8,408 nucleotides of DNA. Origin: Desulfobacteraceae bacterium (GTDB lineage: Bacteria > Desulfobacterota > Desulfobacteria > Desulfobacterales > BuS5). The notes under the pieces were generated by a model, which searched no databases, was not told where the DNA came from, and saw only the letters and a program-made list of their open reading frames with translations. The first letter of the stretch is position 1. Each line of letters starts with the position of its first letter. Of the stretch, positions 1-6,581 are shown one piece after another. Where the stretch lies: assembly GCA_030592105.1 (NCBI GenBank), contig JAUVKE010000101.1:1-8408 (forward strand), read 5' to 3'. A program made the position numbers and the translations under genes.

Positions 1-57
1 GAGAGTATAATCACGGCCATTGAAAAATATTAATAATTTTGAAAGAGCCCATTCATA

Positions 58-387
58 ATGCTATTAACTGAATCTGCACCATTTATCAAACAGTACATTG
101 AAGATCTTAACAATAGCCTGGAGCAATACCAACCTGGTGCGGTATTAACATTTACCCAGAAAGCACGGCTAAGCTTTTGTCTTACCGGTATATTAATGGT
201 AAATGCTGTATGTTGGGCAAAATTTGAACGGGCGAGTCTGGGCAATTATAAATTAGTGGCTCCATCTTGGATGTTTCGTAAGGGTAAAATTTCATGGGAC
301 AATTTACTTGTTGGAAGCGTTAGGCATATTCTAAAAAAATATGGTATTAAACAACTATCAAAAAAACAAACAAAAGTAGTGCCATAA
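58..387 (+). pseudogene. Truncated transposase (N-terminal remnant, IS4-like DDE family)
   Basis: The 109-residue product resembles, from memory of the family, the first quarter of large IS4-like DDE transposases found in many copies in Desulfobacterales. Points of resemblance are an opening with a 'PFIKQYIEDLNNSLE' stretch (about residues 8-22), a hydrophobic 'FCLTGILMVNAVCWAKFERASLG' region (about 40-62, residues seen in the translation) and 'SWMFRKGKISWDNLLVGSVRHIL' (about 69-91). The reading frame ends just after 'KKYGI', close to where the first catalytic Asp region would be expected, and the remaining 16 residues are lysine-rich and look unrelated. No DDE catalytic residues are present and no later part of such a protein follows in any frame before the next gene, so this is a non-functional relic and not a working element. 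The start ATG has only a weak purine-rich stretch (GAAAGAG) upstream. Family assignment is by recognition only; the truncation is seen directly. Confidence 0.6.
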
Positions 388-480
388 CGAAGATTTTAAA
401 AAAGTCACATACTGTAATTATAGCGTTTGTTTTTTTTATTCAAAGAAATGGGCTAACCCGAACCTTGTAATAAACAAATT

Positions 481-1215
481 ATGCTTAACAACTCGGATAA
501 CAAAAGATATCAAAGGCAAATATTAATCGATGGTTTTGGTATAAAAGGGCAGGAAAAACTAAAAAAAGCCAGGGTCCTTATTGCAGGTGCCGGTGGCCTT
601 GGATCTCCCATTTCGTTATACCTTGCAGCCGCAGGAGTCGGTTTTTTACGAATTGTCGATTATGATGATATCTCTTTGAGTAATCTTAATCGCCAAATTC
701 TGTATAAGGAGAGGGAAATAGGTGAAAAAAAAGCTAGTATCGCCAAGATAAGGCTTAATGAACTAAATCCCGATATAAAAATAGATCCTGTGGATAAAGC
801 AATAACTGATGAAAATATTCTTTCATTGACCCGGGGCTGTGACCTTATTATCGATGCAATGGATAATTTTGCCGCACGGTATCTCTTAAACAGGGCTGCC
901 ATTTTTCATGGTATCCCTTTCATCTATGGAGGAATCCAGGGAATGGAAGGAGCTTTAACAACAATAATCCCCAGGGAGACAGCCTGCCTGAGATGTATTA
1001 TAAAAGAGGCGCCATCCCCTGTATCTCCAATTCCTGTTCTGGGAGCATTGCCGGGTGTAATCGGCTCCATGCAGGCCATGGAGGCGGTAAAAATTATCAC
1101 GGGAATCGGGGAACTTTTAACTGACAGGCTCATCAGTTTTGATGGGGGGAACATGCGATTCACGGAGATTAAAATAACAAAAGATCCCCATTGCCCTGAC
1201 TGTGGTACATTATAA
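481..1215 (+). CDS. HesA/MoeB/ThiF family adenylyltransferase (E1-like)
   Basis: This 244-residue protein is an E1-like enzyme that should use ATP to adenylate the C-terminal glycine of a small ubiquitin-fold sulfur carrier such as MoaD or ThiS. It shows 'RYQRQILIDGFG' (9-20), the nucleotide-binding loop GAGGLGS (36-42), the acidic D60/D62 followed by NLNRQ (68-72), and 'DAMDNFAAR' (125-133). A structural zinc site is evident from CLRC (169-172) and CPDC (238-241). The length matches MoeB/ThiF without a rhodanese domain. The loop before 'GALPGVIGSMQAMEAVK' (188-204) lacks the cysteine found in E. coli MoeB and ThiF; it reads SPVSPIPVL. Related archaeal and deltaproteobacterial HesA-like proteins share this form, as I recall. 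No carrier protein gene lies in the window, so the pathway (molybdopterin or tungstopterin, thiamine, or other) is undecided. The ATG at 481 is the only start after the in-frame stop at 454; no clear ribosome site precedes it. Confidence 0.9.
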   Translation: MLNNSDNKRYQRQILIDGFGIKGQEKLKKARVLIAGAGGLGSPISLYLAAAGVGFLRIVDYDDISLSNLNRQILYKEREIGEKKASIAKIRLNELNPDIKIDPVDKAITDENILSLTRGCDLIIDAMDNFAARYLLNRAAIFHGIPFIYGGIQGMEGALTTIIPRETACLRCIIKEAPSPVSPIPVLGALPGVIGSMQAMEAVKIITGIGELLTDRLISFDGGNMRFTEIKITKDPHCPDCGTL

Positions 1216-1239
1216 ATAGATGATAATTATTCAGCTGCG

Positions 1240-1268
1240 TTGATTAAAACAGATGCAACAGGTATGAT
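1240..1268 (+). promoter_or_regulatory. Candidate sigma70-like promoter for the DUF89/radical SAM pair
   Basis: TTGATT at 1240-1245 and TATGAT at 1263-1268 are separated by exactly 17 bases and match the -35 and -10 consensus at four and five of six positions. The expected transcription start is near 1275, about 54 bases before the phosphatase ATG. The -10 box lies inside the left half of the palindrome at 1255-1285. Prediction by eye only, but the spacing and position fit well. Confidence 0.45.
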
Positions 1269-1285
1269 CTGATTATACCTGTTGC
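1255..1285. promoter_or_regulatory. Palindromic operator candidate (11-bp perfect arms)
   Basis: GCAACAGGTAT (1255-1265) and ATACCTGTTGC (1275-1285) are perfect inverted repeats with a 9-base centre. With one G-T pair the match extends inward to 14 bp around the triplet CTG. The element covers the -10 box and predicted start site of the promoter at 1240-1268, the usual place for a repressor operator. The alternative is a hairpin ending or stabilising the upstream adenylyltransferase mRNA, whose stop is 39 bases earlier; no T-run follows the right arm (next bases CGTACATATT), so an intrinsic terminator is less likely. Confidence 0.5.
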
Positions 1286-1328
1286 CGTACATATTAGCCA
1301 AATAGTTACAAAGGATAATAATAAAATT

Positions 1329-2213
1329 ATGAAAACCTGTCTTGACTGTTTTCCATGTTTTTTAAATCAGACCTTAAATGTCGCAAGAATTATCACTGAT
1401 GATAAAAAAATACACCACGAGATCATGACAGGGGTAATGGGAAAACTGTTAAACATCTCCTTTGATATGTCTCCCCCCGAGGTTTCCCAGATTGTATATT
1501 CCACCATCAGCGAAATCACTAAAATAAAAGACCCCTACTTCAAAGAAAAAAAAGAGCAGAACAGACGTGCTATGGAGCTTTATCAGGAACTAAAAGAAAA
1601 AATAAACAACTCTGAATCTCCTCTGTTTCTGGCCGCAAGGGTCGCCATTGCCGGAAATATCATCGACCTTGGAATAAATAGAAAAATGGGAGATGTGAAA
1701 ACAGAAATATTTTCTGCATTGGATTCTCCCATTACAATAAATGATTTTTCGAAATTCGAAGAGAATCTCCAGCAGTCTAAACAGATACTTTATCTTGGAG
1801 ACAATGCAGGTGAAATTGTTTTTGATAAACTTTTTATAGAAGAAATAAAAAAAAGGGGGAATCCAAGGGTCATTTTTGTGGTCAGGGGCGGCCCCATAAT
1901 AAATGATGCCACCATGGATGATGCCAAATTTGCAGGGATGGAAGAGGTAGCCGAAGTAATGGAAAATGGATTTAATGCTCCAGGGACAATATTATCAAAA
2001 ACTTCCAGTATAATATCAAATCTGTTCGCCCAATCAGATATGATCATATCCAAGGGGCAGGGAAATTATGAATCTTTAAGTGAAGAACAAAAAAATATTT
2101 TTTTCCTTTTAAAGGCGAAATGCCAAATAGTAGCTAAAGAGCTTGACGTAAATGTGGGTGATGCCATATTCAAACATCAGCACCAAGAAGGCAGGGCACA
2201 GGATAGTATATGA
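1329..2213 (+). CDS. DUF89/ARMT1-like metal-dependent phosphatase
   Basis: The 294-residue protein matches the DUF89 family (damage-control phosphatase, ARMT1-like), metal-dependent enzymes that remove phosphate from small phosphorylated metabolites; the prokaryotic members' true substrates are mostly unknown. Seen in the sequence: an N-terminal CLDCFPC cluster (C4, C7, C10) typical of the prokaryotic subfamily; 'AIAGNIIDLG' (106-115) with N110 and D113; the metal site 'LGDNAGEIVFD' (156-166) with D158 and N159; 'RGGPIINDATMDDA' (186-199); and 'SKGQGNYES' (241-249). These conserved elements appear in the usual order over the usual length, so the protein looks intact and active. Its stop overlaps the start of the radical SAM gene by four bases (ATGA), which implies translational coupling and a shared pathway. 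An AAGGAT ribosome-binding sequence lies at 1311-1316, 12 bases from the ATG. Family assignment is firm; the substrate is unknown. Confidence 0.88.
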   Translation: MKTCLDCFPCFLNQTLNVARIITDDKKIHHEIMTGVMGKLLNISFDMSPPEVSQIVYSTISEITKIKDPYFKEKKEQNRRAMELYQELKEKINNSESPLFLAARVAIAGNIIDLGINRKMGDVKTEIFSALDSPITINDFSKFEENLQQSKQILYLGDNAGEIVFDKLFIEEIKKRGNPRVIFVVRGGPIINDATMDDAKFAGMEEVAEVMENGFNAPGTILSKTSSIISNLFAQSDMIISKGQGNYESLSEEQKNIFFLLKAKCQIVAKELDVNVGDAIFKHQHQEGRAQDSI

Positions 2214-3697
2214 ACATAGTAATTCTGGAACATCCCAGGGTAAAATCTGAAAAACATTTTAATGATATAGCAAACACGCCCCTCTGGTCATGCCTGTTAG
2301 CAGGCTATGCAGCTTCAGCATTAGTAAATGCGGGGCATGATCCCCTGGTCATGGAAGCTGCTGATAATAACTGGAGTTTTGACAAAACAAAAAAAGAATT
2401 ACTGGCAATCTCCCCACCACTCCTTTGTATAAATGGCGTTTATTTCTGGGAACATACTCAAAAGCTGTTCGATTTTGTATCGGACTTAAGAGGAGAGGGA
2501 TATAAGGGGCATATAAATCTTTTCGGTTTTTTCCCGACTTTGGCATCAAAGCTTATTTTAAACAAAGTTCCGGCTGTTGACTCCATTACCATTGGAGAGC
2601 CTGAAGAGACCCTGGTCCATCTGGCTGATTCCATTGCCAATGGAGAAAATTTCAAACAGATCAAGGGGATTGCTGTAATAGATGGGGAAAACGGGTTCAT
2701 CAAAAGCAGGCGCCCCACTAAAAAAAATCCTGACGAAATCCCCTTTCCCCTTCGCAGCCTGAAGCCAGGAGATACAGCAAGTATCCTGGCAAGCAGAGGC
2801 TGCTACAATCATTGCAGTTTTTGCCCTATCCCTTCTTTTTATAATCAGGGGCCCCTGTGGAGGGGAAGAAGCCCGGAAAATATCACTAAAGAAATAAAAG
2901 AAATATGTAATATGGGGATAACCGACTTTTATTTTGTTGATCCCAATCTCATTGGACCGGGTAAAAAAGGGAAAGAGCGTATAAAAAAACTGGCTGAATT
3001 GATCAAACCCCTTAAGATTTGCTTTGGCATGGAAACAAGAGCCGACGATCTGGATATAATAACAATGGAAAAGCTTACCGATGCAGGACTTAAAAGCCTT
3101 CTCATCGGAATAGAGAGTGGCTCATCTGAGCTGTTGACCCTTCTTGACAAAAGTTCTTCCATAAATCAGAGTGAAAAAGCTATCTCAATCTGCCGCGATG
3201 TGGGTATAGAGCCTGAAATCGGTTTTTTAATGTTTGTCCCTGACAGTTCCATTGGAGACCTTGAAAACAACATTTCTTTTTTGAAAAAAAACAGGCTGTT
3301 AGACAGACTCGAAAGAACCGTAAACCTGCTCTCCCATTATCAGATAGTTATGATGGGGACAAGCGGTTATAACAATTTTGCCGATGAAGACAGACTTGTA
3401 AAATCAGATCCCTGGGGGTTTGAGTATGAAATTTTATTTAAAAGCAAAAAGGTTAAATGGGTAAGTGACCTGGTTATCAATACGTGCAGACATCTTTTGT
3501 GCTGCATGTCTGATCCTGAATCCCCTGTTTTCTGGCGCAAATCAGACGATGAAAAAAAATTTTCCCTTATTAACAACTGGATAGTGGAAATGTTCGAGAA
3601 TCTCCTTGTCACTGCAAAAAAAACTGATAATCTCCCGAACACAGAACCTGCAAAAACAAAACTTATAAAAAATTTGAATCAAGAAATAAAATTATAG
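2210..3697 (+). CDS. B12-binding-type radical SAM protein
   Basis: This 495-residue protein has the layout of cobalamin-dependent radical SAM enzymes. The N-terminal half (about 1-150) reads as a B12-binding Rossmann domain: 'VILEHPR', 'LLAGYAASALVNAGHDPLVME' spread over 29-49, 'GFFPT' (106-110) and 'IGEPEETL' (128-135). The DxHxxG motif of free cobalamin domains is absent, as is common in this radical SAM class. The radical SAM core begins with 'SRGCYNHCSFC' (195-205); C198, C202 and C205 form the CxxxCxxC site for the 4Fe-4S cluster. 'FYFVDPNLI' (240-248), 'METRAD' (274-279) and 'LIGIESGS' (298-305) fit later strands of the barrel. The C-terminal part has further cysteines, C426, C431 and C432, which could bind a metal but form no known motif that I recognise. 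The class usually methylates or rearranges unactivated carbon or phosphorus; the substrate here is unknown. Coupled by a four-base overlap to the DUF89 phosphatase gene. Confidence 0.88.
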   Translation: MNIVILEHPRVKSEKHFNDIANTPLWSCLLAGYAASALVNAGHDPLVMEAADNNWSFDKTKKELLAISPPLLCINGVYFWEHTQKLFDFVSDLRGEGYKGHINLFGFFPTLASKLILNKVPAVDSITIGEPEETLVHLADSIANGENFKQIKGIAVIDGENGFIKSRRPTKKNPDEIPFPLRSLKPGDTASILASRGCYNHCSFCPIPSFYNQGPLWRGRSPENITKEIKEICNMGITDFYFVDPNLIGPGKKGKERIKKLAELIKPLKICFGMETRADDLDIITMEKLTDAGLKSLLIGIESGSSELLTLLDKSSSINQSEKAISICRDVGIEPEIGFLMFVPDSSIGDLENNISFLKKNRLLDRLERTVNLLSHYQIVMMGTSGYNNFADEDRLVKSDPWGFEYEILFKSKKVKWVSDLVINTCRHLLCCMSDPESPVFWRKSDDEKKFSLINNWIVEMFENLLVTAKKTDNLPNTEPAKTKLIKNLNQEIKL

Positions 3698-3775
3698 CAG
3701 GACTACGTCAAGGATTTTGTGATTGAGGATCGGCTGAAGATGGCCTGAAGCAGGGATGCGAAAACGATGAGTTAT

Positions 3776-6391
3776 TTATTTCCAGTTCCCAAGGCTGCGG
3801 TAATCTGTTTTACCTGTACCTAAAACCGGTATTAAATCAAGAAATACAACGCGCCGGACATTATGCAGCGGGGAGAGCCCTCCATCACGAATCTGCTGGT
3901 TAACCACGCTCCTTTGTACATCCACTGTTGTAAAAAGTATAATTTCAGGATACTCTTCGTTTCCGGCGGCCACTATGGCAATGGTCTGCCCCTCCTGATC
4001 CTCGGAAGCATAATGGGGCAGCAGAACATTTTCAATGGCAGGGAGAGAAATCATTTCCCCTCCAAGCTTGATAAAACGTTTTAACCGGCCGCAAAAGGTG
4101 AGGATATTATCATGGTCTTCCTTAACCAGATCACCTGTTTTATACCATTTTTCATCCTCAAAATTAACAAAAGGGGAGCCCCCTTCATAGTTTAAGTATC
4201 CCTTAAATATACTCGGCCCCCGAACCAGCAGCATCCCCTGTTCTCCCTGGGGAACTCTTTGTCTTATTTCAAGATCTGTCACTGCATAATCAACAGAATC
4301 GACAACCTTTCCTATTGTATAAGGCTTTGGATTTTCAGGACGATTATACGACACAACAGGGGAACATTCTGTAATTCCATATCCCTCCAGAACCTTTAAT
4401 TCAGGACAGGAAGTAACCAGTGCCCCATATACAGATTCAGGGCACTTTTCCGCACCTGAAAAGGCCAGTTTCAAGTCGGCAAGCTGTCCAGGGGCTGCGG
4501 CCCTCACAATTCCATTTAAAAATGTCGGTGTCCCCACAAGTATGGTCACTTTGTATGAATCTATGAGCATGGCAAGGATATGAGCCTCTGTGGGGTTTGT
4601 ATGATAAACAGCCCTTATTCCGGTACACAATGGTAATAACAGTGTCCCTGTCAGACCAAATGAATGAAAAGGGGGGAGTATCCCCATCAGTCTATCTTTT
4701 TTATGTAAAGACAAGCCCTTTACAACATCACGGAGATTGGCAAGAAGATTACCATGGGACAAAGGGACAGCCTTGGGCATATTTTCTGATCCGCTGGTAA
4801 AAAGGATAACCGCAGTTTCAGGAAAATCTGTTTTTCTCAAAAAACTGCAGGATGTATAACTTTTTGCCAGCGCAAAAATTTTTTGGGGCAGGGTCAGACT
4901 CCCTCCCATATCTTCGATGAAGACAAACCGATCCCTTATAAAATCCACCTCAACTCCCCTGTCCGCCAAAATATTCACCAGACTTCGGGCTGTTAAAATA
5001 TGATTAACACCGGCAAGTTTAAGGCGATGGCGCAGATTACGATCTCCAACGGTCCAGTTAATCATAACAGGAATTTTTCCGGCAAACTGCACTGCAAGGT
5101 ACAAGGTGGAAGCCCCCACAGAAGCCGGCAGCATAATTCCCATATGCCGGTCAGGAAACTTTTCTATTAAAGGCTTTAGCAGCAGCAGACTGGTAACAAG
5201 CTGCCTGTAGGTTTTGGTGCCTGAAGTCTGATCTGCAATTACCACGCTGTTCGGAGCATTGATAAACTGTTCTAAAAAAACTTCGGGAATTGTCTTCCCG
5301 TCATGAACCATTGCATGCTCTGAACCATTTTTATGAACAAACCACTGGTCAGAAACAGGCTTTAAACGGGATTTGTTTGATGATATTACCTGCCCCGAGG
5401 CCCCAAACAGGCAATCTGCAACAGTTATCAGGGAATCGGAATCCCCCTGGGGAAAACCAAACTCCTGGCCGATCCAGATTATCAGTTCAGCACGGGCAAG
5501 ACTGTCCAGGCCAAGGTCACGGGCCAGAAAATCATCATTTTTAATATCATTTACCCCGGAAACTTCCCGGAGCTTATTAATCACAATTTCATGGGTTGCA
5601 CCAGGGACCTCCCCCAGGTTTTCGTCGATTTTTTTCAATTCAGGCTCAGGGAGGATGGAAACGCCCCCTTTTTCCCATAAAGTATAAGGGACATATGTGC
5701 ATAAAGAGGCTTCCTGATTATAAAAATTTTCCAGATACCTGTTTATTTCAGCACGCCCGCTGTTTCCAGGGAAATCATCAGGCTCATACATTTTTATTGT
5801 AACCCTGCGCCGCGGCCCGAAAAAGAATCCATTTAGCAAAACAGACTTGGTTGCCCTGTAAAGCACCTTTCCAAGAACCGGGCGCCGGCCGCTTCCATAA
5901 CTGAAACTGCTTCCCCATAATCCCGAAGTCTTTACAAGGACAACCCGCACGTCAGGGGCAAGGGCTAATATTGATTCCACACCACTGCCGGCTCCAAGAT
6001 CTTCAAATCTGCTGTGGGAAAGATGCCCCCTTGGATAAAGGAGTATATTTTCACCGAGTTTTAATGCAGTGGCAGCTATATTTAAAACATTTTTTATTAA
6101 AACCCCTCCCTCTGCTCCGGCTGTCACTGTGTCGGGAATGGCAAGGGTATGAACCGCTTTGGCCAGGTTTCTTATCAGGAACCTGTCAATCTGCACTTCA
6201 TCTGCAACAGGCCTGGGGTTAAATTGTTTATTAAGGCAGATATTTAAAATTACAGGATCTATTAATGCAGGATGATTAGGTAAAAACAATATACCCGTTG
6301 TCCCTTTTTCGGCAATTTCATCGATTCCGGAAACAGTTATACTGTACCTTAGCCAGAGAAAAAATTTTATTATTATACGGATAATTGCCAT
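3776..6391 (-). CDS. PlsC acyltransferase-ACP-acyl-AMP ligase fusion (Aas-like)
   Basis: One chain joins three functions (residues counted from the TTG at 6421, ten codons upstream of the chosen ATG). An N-terminal PlsC-like acyltransferase (about 12-240) has the NHPALID motif (H50, D55) and 'LYPRGHLSHS' (128-137). A carrier domain (about 270-340) has 'DLGLDSL' with S307 as the phosphopantetheine site. An acyl-activating AMP ligase (about 370-880) has 'FTSGSENMPK' (541-550), 'YGITECSP' (681-688), 'YKTGDL' (760-765), 'GRLKRFIKLGGE' (778-789) and 'GTGKTDYR' (868-875) with the catalytic K871. It probably activates fatty acids, holds the acyl group on its own carrier and passes it to a lipid acceptor at the inner membrane face, like E. 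coli Aas, which lacks the internal carrier. The usual FPEGTR glutamate is replaced (PRGH). I prefer the ATG at 6391 because AAGGGGCAGGG precedes it and the predicted promoter places the transcript start near the TTG. The gene converges on the radical SAM gene. Confidence 0.88.
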   Translation of the reverse strand: MAIIRIIIKFFLWLRYSITVSGIDEIAEKGTTGILFLPNHPALIDPVILNICLNKQFNPRPVADEVQIDRFLIRNLAKAVHTLAIPDTVTAGAEGGVLIKNVLNIAATALKLGENILLYPRGHLSHSRFEDLGAGSGVESILALAPDVRVVLVKTSGLWGSSFSYGSGRRPVLGKVLYRATKSVLLNGFFFGPRRRVTIKMYEPDDFPGNSGRAEINRYLENFYNQEASLCTYVPYTLWEKGGVSILPEPELKKIDENLGEVPGATHEIVINKLREVSGVNDIKNDDFLARDLGLDSLARAELIIWIGQEFGFPQGDSDSLITVADCLFGASGQVISSNKSRLKPVSDQWFVHKNGSEHAMVHDGKTIPEVFLEQFINAPNSVVIADQTSGTKTYRQLVTSLLLLKPLIEKFPDRHMGIMLPASVGASTLYLAVQFAGKIPVMINWTVGDRNLRHRLKLAGVNHILTARSLVNILADRGVEVDFIRDRFVFIEDMGGSLTLPQKIFALAKSYTSCSFLRKTDFPETAVILFTSGSENMPKAVPLSHGNLLANLRDVVKGLSLHKKDRLMGILPPFHSFGLTGTLLLPLCTGIRAVYHTNPTEAHILAMLIDSYKVTILVGTPTFLNGIVRAAAPGQLADLKLAFSGAEKCPESVYGALVTSCPELKVLEGYGITECSPVVSYNRPENPKPYTIGKVVDSVDYAVTDLEIRQRVPQGEQGMLLVRGPSIFKGYLNYEGGSPFVNFEDEKWYKTGDLVKEDHDNILTFCGRLKRFIKLGGEMISLPAIENVLLPHYASEDQEGQTIAIVAAGNEEYPEIILFTTVDVQRSVVNQQIRDGGLSPLHNVRRVVFLDLIPVLGTGKTDYRSLGNWK

Positions 6392-6402
6392 GGATAGATT
6401 AG

Positions 6403-6413
6403 CCCTGCCCCTT
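6403..6413 (-). promoter_or_regulatory. Ribosome-binding region deciding the start of the fusion gene
   Basis: On the minus strand AAGGGGCAGGG ends 11 bases before the ATG at 6391. The alternative TTG at 6421 lies upstream of this purine-rich run, has no Shine-Dalgarno sequence of its own (preceded by TATAAAATAAT) and would sit almost at the predicted transcription start. The residues after the ATG (MAIIRIIIKFFLWLRY) look like a normal PlsC-domain beginning. Confidence 0.4.
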
Positions 6414-6424
6414 TTGCTCAAATT

Positions 6425-6452
6425 ATTTTATATAAAAATGATAAATTGTGAA
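6425..6452 (-). promoter_or_regulatory. Candidate promoter for the acyltransferase-ligase fusion
   Basis: On the minus strand TTCACA (6452-6447) and TAAAAT (6430-6425) are 16 bases apart, each matching the sigma70 consensus at five of six positions. The expected transcription start is near 6417, giving a short leader that includes the purine-rich ribosome site and ends at the ATG at 6391. The region is AT-rich, so chance matches are possible. Confidence 0.45.
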
Positions 6453-6510
6453 TTAAGGAATTCTACTAATTTATAGAATGTCATTAACCGCTATCTCATT
6501 TTCATATTTT

Positions 6511-6574
6511 GTTGTGCCCGACAGGGCATGCTGGTTATATAAAAATTGTACCTGGCTCTAACGTTGGCCACAAC
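6511..6574. repeat. 64-bp stretch bounded by imperfect inverted ends
   Basis: GTTGTGCCC at 6511-6519 and GGCCACAAC at 6566-6574 are inverted repeats agreeing at eight of nine positions. Immediately inside the left end a small hairpin, TGCCC-GACA-GGGCA (6515-6528), can form. It sits seven bases from the larger palindrome at 6582-6669, and the two fill most of the spacer between asnS and the fusion gene. Its nature is unknown; it could be part of a short non-autonomous repeat or a chance structure. Confidence 0.3.
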
Positions 6575-6581
6575 AATACCA

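Noticed and set aside
1255..1285. Rho-independent terminator after the adenylyltransferase gene
   Set aside because: The stem is good but no T-run follows on the plus strand, and its overlap with a promoter -10 box fits an operator better.
3698..3775. Small gene or terminator between the convergent radical SAM and fusion genes
   Set aside because: A short frame (DYVKDFVIEDRLKMA) has no start codon and ends quickly; no convincing stem with T-run is visible, only a weak direct repeat GGCTGAAG/GCCTGAAG.
5290..5802. Plus-strand frames inside the fusion gene
   Set aside because: They lie antisense to a well-supported coding region with complete domain motifs, and their translations show low-complexity, unrecognisable content.
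6484..6494. Stray copy of the TTAGC heptamer repeat (TTAACCGCTAT)
   Set aside because: Only a nine-base match to the array at 8246-8254 and no tandem units; chance is likely.
6511..6574. Integron attC site suggested by inverted ends and a CTCTAACGTT segment
   Set aside because: Neither strand has a proper RYYYAAC/GTTRRRY core pair at the ends; CTCTAAC fails at its first base and GTTGTGC at its second variable base, and no cassette-like arrangement is present.
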